In this document: positions 18,528 to 26,938 of the stretch, piece by piece | Position numbering within the stretch: position 1 is the stretch's first letter | How the letters are laid out: every line of letters begins with the position of its first letter | From: Rhodoferax sp. | GTDB lineage: Bacteria; Pseudomonadota; Gammaproteobacteria; Burkholderiales; Burkholderiaceae_C | Reading direction: 5' to 3' | DNA: 64,000 nt | Assembly (NCBI GenBank): GCA_024236015.1 | Contig: JACKLK010000004.1 | Span: 124,001 to 188,000 of the forward strand | Made by a program: the position numbers and the translations under genes | Notes under the pieces: model-generated | Databases searched by the model: none | Told to the model about the DNA's origin: nothing | Seen by the model: the letters and a program-made list of their open reading frames with translations, nothing else

Positions 18528-18547
18528 CCTGGCCTGGCCTGGCCTGG
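18528..18547. repeat. CCTGG pentamer repeated four times
   Basis: Four perfect tandem copies of CCTGG lie between the convergent DksA-like and AraC genes, only 13 bases from the AraC stop. Just before them is a hairpin-capable stretch with ATCCG and CGGAT arms (about 18476-18504). The pentamer contains the CCWGG site of Dcm-type methylases, but no functional claim is made. Confidence 0.6.
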
Positions 18548-18559
18548 CGGTGCGTCCGA

Positions 18560-19573
18560 TCATGGGGGCAACTGCGCCTTCTTCCACGCCGAGACCGTCG
18601 TTCCGAACGTGCGCCGGAACCAGAACGCAAATGCACTGGCGCCGGAGAAACCCAGCAGGTCCGCCAGTTCGGCCAGCGAGCGGTCGCTGTCGCGGATCTG
18701 GCGCTGCGCGAATTCGCGCCGCACCGACAGCATCAGGTCGGAGAACGAATGGCCTTCGGCCGCCAGGTGCCGGTACAGGGTGCGGCGGTCGATGCCCAGG
18801 TGCTGCGCGACCTGGTCCGCCGTGCAGCGCCCGCCCGGCAGCAGCGCGGCGATCAGCGCGCGCGTGTGGTCCACCGTGCCGGCGCCGGCGCGCGACAAGG
18901 CCTGGTCCAGGAATTGGCGCGCGAAGGGCGCCATGCCGGTGTCGATGGTCGGCAGCGCCGCGGCCAGGTCCCGCGCCGCGCACACGATGCCGTTGAAGCT
19001 GGCGTTGAACTCCAGCGGCGCGTCGAACAAGGCGCCGTGGCTGCCGGTGTCGCGCGGCGCGCGGTGCGCAAAACACACCAGGCGCGGCCGCCACTGCGGG
19101 CCGAGCAGTTCGGACAGGATGCGAAACATCACGCCGACCGCCAGTTCCATCGACTGGCGCACCGACTCGCCACTGGCCGCCAGCAGTTCCTCGCGGATGA
19201 TGACCAGGTCCGCATGGTCCTCGATGCGGGTCAGCAGCGTGGCATTGAGCAGGCGCAGGTAACGTGACAAGGTGTCGAGCGCGCGGCGCGCCGTGGGCGC
19301 CTCGCGCAGCACGATGCTGATCGGCCCGAGGTTGGCGATGCGCCGGTTCCGCGCCAGGCGCAGGCCGAAATCCTCCACGCCCGCCTCCTGCGCACTGAGT
19401 TCGAGCAAGCGACGCGCGGCATCGACCCGGATCGGCGTTTCCGGGTCGTCGAGATGCCGCGGGTCGAGCCCCACGCGCCGCATCAACGCATGGGGCTGCA
19501 GCCCGAGCCCGCGTGCGAGATCGACATATCCGCTCAGGCTGGCGCTGCGGATCAGAGGGGTCGGTGTGACCAT
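18560..19573 (-). CDS. AraC-family transcriptional regulator (OruR/ArgR-like)
   Basis: This 337-residue protein has the N-terminal ligand-sensing domain of the OruR group of AraC proteins (YVDLARGLGLQPHALMRRVGLDP, a PF12625-type start) and a C-terminal double helix-turn-helix (ADQVAQHLGIDRRTLYRHL and LAELADLLGFSGASAFAFWFRRTFG). It is divergent from the Bug-TauD-BKACE-quinone reductase operon, with a tandem operator between them, so it is the likely activator of that operon. The frame stays open far upstream; the ATG at 19573 begins the conserved domain and leaves the operator outside the gene. Confidence 0.9.
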   Translation of the reverse strand: MVTPTPLIRSASLSGYVDLARGLGLQPHALMRRVGLDPRHLDDPETPIRVDAARRLLELSAQEAGVEDFGLRLARNRRIANLGPISIVLREAPTARRALDTLSRYLRLLNATLLTRIEDHADLVIIREELLAASGESVRQSMELAVGVMFRILSELLGPQWRPRLVCFAHRAPRDTGSHGALFDAPLEFNASFNGIVCAARDLAAALPTIDTGMAPFARQFLDQALSRAGAGTVDHTRALIAALLPGGRCTADQVAQHLGIDRRTLYRHLAAEGHSFSDLMLSVRREFAQRQIRDSDRSLAELADLLGFSGASAFAFWFRRTFGTTVSAWKKAQLPP

Positions 19574-19578
19574 GGGGC

Positions 19579-19643
19579 ATGTCCCAAGATAGACATCGAA
19601 TGTCCCGAAATATACATGCCCATGAGGGTCCCGTCGATACAGT
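19579..19643 (+). promoter_or_regulatory. Tandem AraC operator and promoter of the Bug operon
   Basis: Two 18-base copies beginning ATGTCCC and ending ACAT lie at 19579-19596 and 19600-19617, 21 bases apart, i.e. two helical turns on the same face. They differ at three internal positions. This is the usual layout of AraC-type sites. TACAGT at 19638-19643 could be the -10; the -35 position (19615-19620) overlaps the second copy, as in AraC-activated promoters. The first copy is only five bases from the araC-type start codon, which suggests autorepression. Confidence 0.65.
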
Positions 19644-19703
19644 GTGACTGTTGCCAGGCCGCTTTCGACGTGCCGGCAAACCGCCCAACCCCAGGAGACA
19701 CCG

Positions 19704-20684
19704 ATGACCCGCAAGCCGATTTCCCGACTGCTGCCAGGCCTGCTGCTGGCAATTGCCACCGCCGCCACCGCCCCCATGGCCCTGGCCTGGACCCACAAGC
19801 CCGTCAAGATCCTCGTACCGGCCCCCGCCGGCGGAACCATGGACGTGGTCGCCCGTATCCTGGCCGACCAGATCTCGGCCGAGATCGGCCAGCCGGTCAT
19901 CGTCGACAACAAGCCGGGCGCCGGCGGCGCGATCGCCATCCAGGCCATGGTCGCCGCGCCCAACGACGGACAGACCATCATGGTGACGGCCAGCAACGTG
20001 CTGACCGAGATCCCGCACGTGATGAAGACCGCGTTCGATCCGCTCAAGGACGTGCGCCCGGTGGCCACGGTGGCCCGCGCCGGCATCGTGCTGGTCGGCG
20101 CGCCCAGCCTGCCGGCCAAGGACTTCAAGGAACTGGTCACCTACGTCAAGGCCCATCCCGGCACGCTGAGTTTTGCGTCCTACAGCGCCGGCACGGCGTC
20201 GCACTACTCCGGCATGATCTTCAACCAGAAGGCCGGGCTGGACCTGCAGCACGTGCCGTTCGCCGGTTCGCCGCCTGCCTTGACCCAGGTCATCGGCGGC
20301 CAGATCACCGTGATGTTCGACGGCATCGTGACCTCGCTGCCGCAGATCAAGGGCGGCAAGCTGGTGCCGTTCGCCGTCGCCAGCAAGACCCGCTCGGCCC
20401 ACCTGCCCCAGGTGCCGACGACGGCCGAGCTGGGGTACCCGGACATCGATTTCAGCAACTGGCTGGGCATCGTGGCGTCGTCGGCGGTGCCGGCCGACAT
20501 CATCGACAAGATCAACGCGACCACGCTCAAGGTGGCGGCCTCGCCCAAGGTGCATGACCGGCTCGTGGCCGTGGGTTTCGAGCCCAACACGCCGCTGAGC
20601 TCGGCGCAACTCACGGAGTCGGTCAAGGTCGACTTCGAACGCAACGCGGCCATCGTCAAGACCTTCGGCATCAAGCTGAACTGA
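19704..20684 (+). CDS. Bug/TctC-type periplasmic solute-binding protein
   Basis: This 326-residue protein has a Sec signal peptide (RLLPGLLLAIATAATAPMALA) and the Bug-family motifs PVKILVPAPAGGTMDVVAR, IVDNKPGAGGAIAI and SYSAGTASHYSGMIF. Bug proteins capture carboxylic acids for tripartite tricarboxylate transport. No TctA or TctB membrane partner is in the window. It is the first gene of a four-gene operon with a TauD-like dioxygenase, a BKACE enzyme and a quinone reductase, and so may deliver or sense their substrate. AGGAG at 19693-19697 supports the ATG at 19704. Confidence 0.9.
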   Translation: MTRKPISRLLPGLLLAIATAATAPMALAWTHKPVKILVPAPAGGTMDVVARILADQISAEIGQPVIVDNKPGAGGAIAIQAMVAAPNDGQTIMVTASNVLTEIPHVMKTAFDPLKDVRPVATVARAGIVLVGAPSLPAKDFKELVTYVKAHPGTLSFASYSAGTASHYSGMIFNQKAGLDLQHVPFAGSPPALTQVIGGQITVMFDGIVTSLPQIKGGKLVPFAVASKTRSAHLPQVPTTAELGYPDIDFSNWLGIVASSAVPADIIDKINATTLKVAASPKVHDRLVAVGFEPNTPLSSAQLTESVKVDFERNAAIVKTFGIKLN

Positions 20685-20729
20685 TCGCCGATCGCGCCTG
20701 CGACGCCCACGCCACCCGAGGAAACAGCC

Positions 20730-21602
20730 ATGTCCGTCACCACGACCCGCCGGATCCGCGTCGAACCGCTGAGCTGCGCCATCGGCGCCGAACTGCTCGG
20801 CCTGCAGTTGGGCGACGCCGTCCGCGACGACGCCTTGTTCGCCGACATCCGTGCCTTGCTGCTCGCGCACAAGGTGCTGTTCCTGCGCGACCAGACCATC
20901 AGCCGGGCCGACCATGTGGCTTTTGCGCGCCGCTTCGGCGAACTCGAAGACCATCCGGTGGCCGGCAGCGATCCGGACCACCCCGGCCTGGTGCGCATCT
21001 ACAAGACGCCGGACGCGCCGCCCGACCGTTACGAGAACGCCTGGCATACCGATGCCACCTGGCGCGAGAAGCCCCCGATGGGCTGCGTGTTGCGCTGCGT
21101 CGAATGCCCGCCGGTGGGCGGCGACACCATGTGGGCCAACATGGCGCTGGCCTACGACCGGCTGCCGGAGCACATCCGGCAGCAGATCGCCGGCCTGCGC
21201 GCGCGCCACAGCATCGAGGCCACGTTCGGCGCGGCCATGCCGATCGAGAAACGACTGGCGCTCAAGGCGCAGTTTCCCGACGCCGAACATCCCGTGGTGC
21301 GCACCCACCCCGAGACCGGCGAGAAGGTCCTGTTCGTCAACAGCTTCACGACCCATTTCACGAACTTCCACACCGCCGCCAACGTGCGCTGCGGGCAGGA
21401 CTACACCCAGGGCGGCAGCGCCCTGCTGCAGTACCTGATCAGCCAGTCCGCGATTCCCGAATACCAGGTGCGCTGGCGCTGGAAACCGAACAGCGTCGCG
21501 ATCTGGGACAACCGCTCGACCCAGCATTACGCCGTGATGGACTACCCACCCTGCCATCGCAAGATGGAACGCGCCGGAATCATGGGCGACACGCCCTTCT
21601 GA
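20730..21602 (+). CDS. TauD/TfdA-family 2-oxoglutarate dioxygenase
   Basis: The 290-residue protein is an Fe(II)/2-oxoglutarate oxygenase of the taurine/2,4-D type. The metal triad is visible as His106 and Asp108 (WHTDATW) and His266 (STQHYAVMDY), with an Arg after it (CHRKMERAG) for the oxoglutarate carboxylate. Members hydroxylate a carbon next to a sulfonate, ether or amine, which then breaks. The substrate is unknown; the neighbouring BKACE enzyme suggests a route passing through a beta-keto acid. Confidence 0.88.
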   Translation: MSVTTTRRIRVEPLSCAIGAELLGLQLGDAVRDDALFADIRALLLAHKVLFLRDQTISRADHVAFARRFGELEDHPVAGSDPDHPGLVRIYKTPDAPPDRYENAWHTDATWREKPPMGCVLRCVECPPVGGDTMWANMALAYDRLPEHIRQQIAGLRARHSIEATFGAAMPIEKRLALKAQFPDAEHPVVRTHPETGEKVLFVNSFTTHFTNFHTAANVRCGQDYTQGGSALLQYLISQSAIPEYQVRWRWKPNSVAIWDNRSTQHYAVMDYPPCHRKMERAGIMGDTPF

Positions 21603-21682
21603 CCGCGAACGGCATCGCACGGCCGCGACCGATACGGCCGGCCGCCCTCGCCCATTGTTCGATACCACTTCAAGGACCCACC

Positions 21683-22741
21683 ATGAACTTCCTCGACGGT
21701 TCCCTTTTTCCTGAAAACCAGCCCAAGCTGGTCATCACCGCCGCGCCGTACGGACCCGAATGGATCCCGTCCGACTTTCCGGAGGACATCCCGGTCACGA
21801 TGGAGCAGCAGGTGCAGAAGGCGGTCGACTGCTACAACGCCGGTGCCTCGGTGCTGCACCTGCATGTGCGCGAACTCGACGGCAAGGGCAGCAAGCGCCT
21901 GTCCAAGTTCAACGAACTGATCGCCGGCGTGCGCAAGGCGGTACCCGAGATGCTGATCCAGGTCGGCGGCTCGATCTCGTTCGCACCCGAAGGCGAAGGC
22001 GCCGCGGCCAAGTGGCTGTCGGACGACACGCGCCACATGCTGGCCGAACTCGATCCCCAGCCGGACCAGGTCACGGTGACGGTCAACACCTCGCAGATGA
22101 ACGTGCTCGAACACATGGACATGGCCGACTATGCCGGCACCTCGATGGCCGACCCCGAGACCTACCAGGCCTACCGCGAGATGATCGTGCCGGCCGGCCC
22201 GGGCTGGGCCGAAGAGCATATCCGGCGCCTGTCCGCGGCCGGCATCCAGAGCGCGTTCCAGTTCTACAACATCAACAGCTTCGAGACCGTCGAGCGCATG
22301 ATCCGGCGCGGCGTCTACAAGGGCCCGCTGGTGATGAACTGGGTCGCGATCAGCGGCGGCATGGACGCGCCCAACATCTACAGCCTGGCCAACTTCCTGC
22401 GCGCCGTGCCCGACGGCTCCATGCTGACGGTGGAGAGCTCGATGCGCAACGTGTTGCCGATCAACATGATGGGCATCGCCATGGGCCTGCACGTGCGCTG
22501 CGGCATCGAGGACAACCTGTGGACGCAGGACCACAAGGAGAAGATGAGCACCGTGCGCCAGATCGAGCAGCTGGTGCGCATGTCGCGCGAGTTCGGCCGC
22601 GAGATCGCGACCGGACCCGAGGCCAAGGCCATCTGCAAGATCGGCGTGTTCTACGACAGTGTCGAGGAGACACTGGCGCAGAACGGCTTCGCGCCCAATC
22701 CGAAGTCCGGCCAGCAGGGCTACCTGCGCAAGGTCGCCTGA
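21683..22741 (+). CDS. Beta-keto acid cleavage enzyme (BKACE, DUF849)
   Basis: This 352-residue TIM-barrel protein belongs to the 3-keto-5-aminohexanoate cleavage (Kce) family, which condenses a beta-keto acid with acetyl-CoA and splits off acetoacetate. Family motifs are VLHLHVRELDG with the zinc-binding His pair, IQVGGSISFAPEGEG, and the C-terminal VESSMRNVLP... HVRCGIEDNLW containing the conserved His and Glu. The frame is open upstream into the dioxygenase gene, but the ATG at 21683, 81 bases after that gene, begins the conserved domain. Specificity within the family cannot be read from sequence alone. Confidence 0.9.
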   Translation: MNFLDGSLFPENQPKLVITAAPYGPEWIPSDFPEDIPVTMEQQVQKAVDCYNAGASVLHLHVRELDGKGSKRLSKFNELIAGVRKAVPEMLIQVGGSISFAPEGEGAAAKWLSDDTRHMLAELDPQPDQVTVTVNTSQMNVLEHMDMADYAGTSMADPETYQAYREMIVPAGPGWAEEHIRRLSAAGIQSAFQFYNINSFETVERMIRRGVYKGPLVMNWVAISGGMDAPNIYSLANFLRAVPDGSMLTVESSMRNVLPINMMGIAMGLHVRCGIEDNLWTQDHKEKMSTVRQIEQLVRMSREFGREIATGPEAKAICKIGVFYDSVEETLAQNGFAPNPKSGQQGYLRKVA

Positions 22742-22799
22742 CATCCGCCGCGCGGCCAACCGAGAGGCGCCGCCCCCACCCTTTGAGAGGAGCACTCCC

Positions 22800-23771
22800 A
22801 TGGCCCGAGCCATACGATTCCACGAAACCGGCAGCGCCGACGTGTTGCGGCTGGAGGACGTCGCCGTCGGCGATCCCGGCCCCGGCGAGGCGCGTGTGCG
22901 CCACAGCGCCATTGCCGTCAACTTCATCGACATCTATTTCCGCACCGGCCAGTATCCGGCGACGCTGCCCAGCGGGCTCGGCTCCGACGCGGTCGGTGTG
23001 GTCGAGGCGGTCGGCCCCGACGTGACCGACATTGCGGTGGGCGACCGGGTCGGTTACCTGATCGGCCCGCAAGGCGCCTACAGCGACGTGCGCACGATGC
23101 CGGCCGCGGTGCTGATCCGCATCCCGGACGGCGTGAACGACAGCACCGCGGCCACGATCATGATGAAGGGCATGACGGCGCAATACCTGTTCCGCCAGGT
23201 CTATCCGCTGCACGGCGGCGAGACCATCGTGTACCACGCCGCGGCCGGCGGCGTCGGGCTGATCGCCTGCCAATGGGCCCGGGCACTGGGCGTGAACATG
23301 ATCGGCGTCGTCAGCAGCGACGAGAAGGCCGCCGCCGCGCGGGCCCACGGCTGCGCGCACACCATCGTCAGCACGCGCGAGAACATCGTGGATCGGGTCA
23401 AGGAAATCACCGACGGCAAGGGTGTTCCGGTCGTCTTCGACTCGGTCGGCAAGGACACCCTGGCCGCCTCGCTCGACTGCCTGCAGCCACGCGGCACGCT
23501 GGTGAGCAACGGCACCGCGTCGGGTCCGGTCGTGATCGACACGCGGCAACTCGCGGCCAAGGGCTCGTTGTGGCTCACGCGGCCGGCGATGATGCACTAC
23601 ATCATGCCCCGCGCCCACATGCTGGAGATGGCCGACGAGGTGTTCGCCATGGTGCTGGCCGGCAGGATCCGCAGCGAGCCGGCACAGAGTTTCGCGCTCG
23701 AGGAGGCGGCGCAGGCGCACCGCATGCTGGAGTCGCGCAAGTCCGTCGGCGCGACCGTGCTGATTCCCTGA
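22800..23771 (+). CDS. Quinone oxidoreductase (zeta-crystallin type)
   Basis: The 323-residue protein is a zinc-less medium-chain dehydrogenase of the NADPH:quinone reductase group: VRHSAIAVNFIDIYFRTG, GSDAVGVVEAVG and the Rossmann motif VYHAAAGGVGLIACQWARALG are present. It ends the operon that starts with the Bug gene, 58 bases after the BKACE stop. GAGAGGAG just upstream supports the ATG at 22800. In the operon it could reduce an enone or quinone intermediate; this is inference. Confidence 0.9.
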   Translation: MARAIRFHETGSADVLRLEDVAVGDPGPGEARVRHSAIAVNFIDIYFRTGQYPATLPSGLGSDAVGVVEAVGPDVTDIAVGDRVGYLIGPQGAYSDVRTMPAAVLIRIPDGVNDSTAATIMMKGMTAQYLFRQVYPLHGGETIVYHAAAGGVGLIACQWARALGVNMIGVVSSDEKAAAARAHGCAHTIVSTRENIVDRVKEITDGKGVPVVFDSVGKDTLAASLDCLQPRGTLVSNGTASGPVVIDTRQLAAKGSLWLTRPAMMHYIMPRAHMLEMADEVFAMVLAGRIRSEPAQSFALEEAAQAHRMLESRKSVGATVLIP

Positions 23772-23807
23772 CGCCGCCGGCCGAGCGGCCGGCCCGACAA
23801 CAGCGCG

Positions 23808-24245
23808 TCAGGCGCGCACCAGCAGCACCGGCAGCTTGCTGTGCGAGACCACCTTCTGTGCCACGCTGCCGAGCACCAGTTTCTCGATGCCGCTGCGCCC
23901 GTGGCTGCCCATGACGATCAGGTCGGCCCCACCGGTGTCGGCGGCCTCCAGGATGCCGCGCCAGACGGTGTGCGATTCCACCGTCGCCGTATGCAGCTTC
24001 ACGCCCGCCTGCTCCATCTGCTTGCGCGCATGGGACAAGGCGTCGTTGGCCGCCGCCTTGGCGGCGTTCAGGTATTGCCCCTGCCCGTAGGCGAAATCGG
24101 CGCCGACGCCGGTGAACGGATACGGGTCGACCACGTAGATGGTGGTCACCTCGCTGTCGAACGCCTTGGCCAGGCCGATGGCCTTGTCCACCGCCAACTC
24201 GGAGGTCGGCGAACCGTCGATCGGGACCAGCAGATGCTTGAACAT
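23808..24245 (-). CDS. Universal stress protein (UspA family)
   Basis: This 145-residue single-domain protein has the UspA fold with the ATP-binding motif GSHGRSGIEKLVLGSVAQKVV at its end and LLVPIDGSPTSELAVDKAI at its start. An FNR-type palindrome lies at 24306-24319, so it may be induced when oxygen falls, as reported for Anr-controlled universal stress proteins in Pseudomonas. AGGAG at 24254-24258 (minus strand) precedes the ATG. Confidence 0.93.
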   Translation of the reverse strand: MFKHLLVPIDGSPTSELAVDKAIGLAKAFDSEVTTIYVVDPYPFTGVGADFAYGQGQYLNAAKAAANDALSHARKQMEQAGVKLHTATVESHTVWRGILEAADTGGADLIVMGSHGRSGIEKLVLGSVAQKVVSHSKLPVLLVRA

Positions 24246-24305
24246 GGTGGATGCTCCTTGTGTGTGAGGGATGGAACCAGTGTGCGCAGTCGCGCCGCCA
24301 ACGGC

Positions 24306-24319
24306 TTGACCCATGTCAA
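24306..24319 (-). promoter_or_regulatory. Near-perfect FNR/ANR box before the universal stress gene
   Basis: TTGACCCATGTCAA is a perfect inverted repeat with TTGAC and GTCAA arms around CCAT, matching the FNR/ANR half-site layout. Its centre is about 67 bases upstream of the stress-gene ATG, so a class II start near 24271 is geometrically possible. The -10 around 24278-24284 (CACACT on the minus strand) is weak. The box overlaps the last codons of the neighbouring oxygenase gene. Confidence 0.6.
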
Positions 24320-25065
24320 GGCCGTTCATTGTCACCCTGAAAACCGCCCGCGCGCAGCGTCAGCACCAGGGTGTCGCGGTAGGGGTTGTCGCCATCGGGC
24401 TGTATCGGTGTCGTCTCGTGGATCACGCGCGCGTCGTCGAGCAGCAGCAGCGACCAGGGCTCGGTCAACGTGAAGCGCCGCCCGTTCGGGCCATCCGCGT
24501 CGAACACGCGTGTCTCGCCGCCCTTGATCTGGTGGCGCTCGACCAGGAACACGGCCACCATGTCGACACCGTCGCGGTGCGCGCCCTCCGGCGTCGGCCG
24601 GCCGATGCCGTCGGTGGTGTCGATCCGGAACTGGTGCGCCTCGACGAACCAGGTCTTGCGGCCCCAGACGCCATCGGCCACCCCGGCCAGCCAGCACAAC
24701 AGGCGCGACCAGGCCGGCAACGCGACGATGTCGGCCCGCATCGGTTCGAACCAGCGCTGCATGCCGCCATGCAGCGCGTTGTAGGCCAGCGGCTGCCAGT
24801 GCGCGCGGTGGGCCGACTGCGCGAGGTGCCCGCCGTCGACGACGAAGCAGGAATGGCGCCGGCGCCGGTAACGGCCGCCGTCCTTGAGGTATGCGTCGCT
24901 GGGCAGGTCGCTCCAGCCCGCGCCGAGTGCCGCGAGTTCGGGCTCGCTGCATTGCGCCAGTTCGCCGACACCCTGGGCGCTGAGCACGGCCTGGCCCTGC
25001 TGGCTCAGGGCCTCGATCAGATGCGCCGGCGAGGCATACGGCGGGGACAACACGGGCTGGTTCAT
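24316..25065 (-). CDS. 2OG-Fe dioxygenase family protein (PF10014-like)
   Basis: The 249-residue protein resembles the 2OG-Fe_Oxy_2 family, which includes amino acid hydroxylases such as the isoleucine dioxygenase of Bacillus. The metal ligands fit His and Asp in PEGAHRDGVDMVAVF and the distal His in DDARVIHETTPI, followed by the Arg of YRDTLVLTLR. Substrate unknown. Its start overlaps the DUF427 stop (25062-25065), so both are translated from one message. Confidence 0.8.
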   Translation of the reverse strand: MNQPVLSPPYASPAHLIEALSQQGQAVLSAQGVGELAQCSEPELAALGAGWSDLPSDAYLKDGGRYRRRRHSCFVVDGGHLAQSAHRAHWQPLAYNALHGGMQRWFEPMRADIVALPAWSRLLCWLAGVADGVWGRKTWFVEAHQFRIDTTDGIGRPTPEGAHRDGVDMVAVFLVERHQIKGGETRVFDADGPNGRRFTLTEPWSLLLLDDARVIHETTPIQPDGDNPYRDTLVLTLRAGGFQGDNERP

Positions 25066-25343
25066 GCCTCGATCTTCACGTCTTTCCAGAACGCGACCCG
25101 GTCACGGATGGCCGCGGCCTCGGGCTTGGGATCGGGGTAGTACCAGGCCGCGTCGGTCAGCATGTCGCCGTCGACCAGCAGCGAGTAGTAGTGGGCCTGC
25201 CCTTTCCACGGGCACATGCTCTTGTGGTTGCTGAACGTGACGTAACGCCGGTCCAGCGCGTCGAGCGGGAAATAGTGGTTGCCTTCGACCAGCACCGTAT
25301 CGTCGCTGTCCGCGATGACCGTGCCCTTCCAGCTTGCTTTCAT
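25062..25343 (-). CDS. DUF427 domain protein
   Basis: This 93-residue protein is a single DUF427 domain: VLVEGNHYFPLDAL, the typical SNHKSMCPWKGQAHYYSLLVDG core with the conserved Cys-Pro-Trp-Lys, and AWYYPDPKPEAAAIRDRVAFW. The family is widespread, small and beta-rich; its biochemical role is not established. The ATG at 25343 has GGAGAG 7 bases before it; the frame's earlier start would include a simple repeat and is rejected. Confidence 0.88.
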   Translation of the reverse strand: MKASWKGTVIADSDDTVLVEGNHYFPLDALDRRYVTFSNHKSMCPWKGQAHYYSLLVDGDMLTDAAWYYPDPKPEAAAIRDRVAFWKDVKIEA

Positions 25344-25354
25344 GTCGTCTCTCC

Positions 25355-25379
25355 ATGCGATGCGATGCGATGCGATGCC
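25355..25379. repeat. Pentanucleotide tandem repeat (ATGCG)4 plus a variant copy
   Basis: Four perfect ATGCG copies and a fifth ATGCC copy lie 12 bases upstream of the DUF427 start codon, immediately before its Shine-Dalgarno. A five-base unit is prone to slipped-strand change and here would alter the promoter or leader length rather than a reading frame. Confidence 0.75.
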
Positions 25380-25442
25380 AACAGGCATTCTAGGAGGGCG
25401 CCACCCGGCCCCGGCGGCCAGCGGCCAGGCCGCGGGCCGGCT

Positions 25443-26693
25443 TCAAGGCTCGACCTGCAGGCGCATGCCCGCGCCGCGCAGGCGCTGCACCAGCACGGCG
25501 CCCAGGCCGCTGGCCGGCGTCAGCACACCGCCATGCCCGGCGCCGCCCGGCAGGTCCTCGGCTGGGCCCAGCAAGGCCAGCGCGGCCTCGCAGACCATCT
25601 TGGTCGTCGCGCGGTTGCCGGGGTCGCCCTCGTCCTCGATGCGCGCGCGCACGGTCTGTCCGCTCGCGCTGCGCCCGACCAGGTCGCAACGGAACCAGCC
25701 CTGGTCCATGCGCTCGCGCGACGGCCCCTGGCCCGGCCCCGGCATCAACCGCGTCGCGAGCCGGCGCACCGGCGACAGGCCGAGCGCGGCCTGCGACACC
25801 CGCATGCCGGCGCTCAGCGAAAGCGCGGCAGCCCCGCCGACCAGTCCGCCGCCGACACGCTGGTATTCCTGGTAGTGGAAGTTCCCGCCGTATCCCAGCA
25901 GCGCCGCACTGCGGCGCACGACCCGGGTATTGACCGGCCCCATCACGAAGGGACCGAGCCAGGCCTGGAAATCGCCGTCGAACACCGGCAACACGGGGTC
26001 GGCATGGTCGCGCGCGTCGTGCGAACCCGCCCCGTCGGGATCGAGCAGGAACGGATCCTTCAGCGCCTGCGCCGAGCCGCTGTCCATCAGGTTCATCGCC
26101 GACGCCAGGGTGCCGCCATTGACGCCGCCGCGCATCGTGAAGGCGGCCTTGATGTCGACACAGGGTACGCCGTGGCGCTGCTGCATCGCCTGCATCAGCA
26201 TCCACGCGCCCAGGTCCGAGGGCACGGAGTCGAAGCCGCAACACGGGATGATGCGCGTGCCCTCTTGCGCCGCGCGCGCATGATGGCGGTCGATCATCTG
26301 GCGCACCCAGGGCGTCTCGCCGGTGATGTCGACGTAATGCGTGCCGTTGTCGACGCAGGCCTGCACCAGCGCGCTGCCCGACAACGCGAAAGGTCCGGCC
26401 GTGCTCAGCACCACCGCGGCGCTGCGCGCCAGGCCGGCCAGTGCCGCGGCATCGTCGACCGGCGCCACGACGATCTCGGCCTGTGCCGCGGCGCGGCCTG
26501 CGGCCTTGCGCGATTGCGACAGCTTGTCGGGATTGCGTCCGGCCAGCGCCCAGCGCAGGCCCGGTGCATGCTTGCGGGCCTGCGCGGCCAGGTAGGCCAC
26601 GGTCTGGCGTCCGACGAAGCCGCTGGCACCATACAGGACGATATCGAACTTGCGGCGGCGCATCTGCGGCCGGGACGGAGCGGTTTCGGACAT
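25443..26693 (-). CDS. Saccharopine dehydrogenase-like / trans-acting enoyl reductase
   Basis: This 416-residue protein has an N-terminal Rossmann fold (FDIVLYGASGFVGRQTVAYLA) and the family segments LSTAGPFALSGSALVQACVDNGTHYVDITGE and RIIPCCGFDSVPSDLGAW, as in saccharopine dehydrogenase-like reductases and the mycobacterial trans-acting enoyl reductase. The ATG at 26693 begins just before the Rossmann fold. It is divergent from the luciferase-like gene; the 245 bases between them hold no feature I can support. The substrate is not predictable. Confidence 0.85.
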   Translation of the reverse strand: MSETAPSRPQMRRRKFDIVLYGASGFVGRQTVAYLAAQARKHAPGLRWALAGRNPDKLSQSRKAAGRAAAQAEIVVAPVDDAAALAGLARSAAVVLSTAGPFALSGSALVQACVDNGTHYVDITGETPWVRQMIDRHHARAAQEGTRIIPCCGFDSVPSDLGAWMLMQAMQQRHGVPCVDIKAAFTMRGGVNGGTLASAMNLMDSGSAQALKDPFLLDPDGAGSHDARDHADPVLPVFDGDFQAWLGPFVMGPVNTRVVRRSAALLGYGGNFHYQEYQRVGGGLVGGAAALSLSAGMRVSQAALGLSPVRRLATRLMPGPGQGPSRERMDQGWFRCDLVGRSASGQTVRARIEDEGDPGNRATTKMVCEAALALLGPAEDLPGGAGHGGVLTPASGLGAVLVQRLRGAGMRLQVEP

Positions 26694-26938
26694 GGCGGTC
26701 ACGCGAAGGGGCGCCGACGACGGCGATGCCTGCATTGCAACATAGATCACGCGGTCCACGCCGCACCGCCGACGCGGGACGGCCAACCGCGCAAGGTCGT
26801 CGCACCGGACATCGACACGTCCAGGCGCGGCACGGCACAATCGAACAAAGACGATTCCACGACCAACGGCCGGGCCGCGTGGCGCCGTCGTTCCGATTGT
26901 CCGGGCCGTACACCCATCAACGCCACACCTGCCTCGCC

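Noticed and set aside
18560..20140. A 526-residue AraC protein with an extra N-terminal domain
   Set aside because: The extension is antisense to the Bug gene and would cover the tandem operator.
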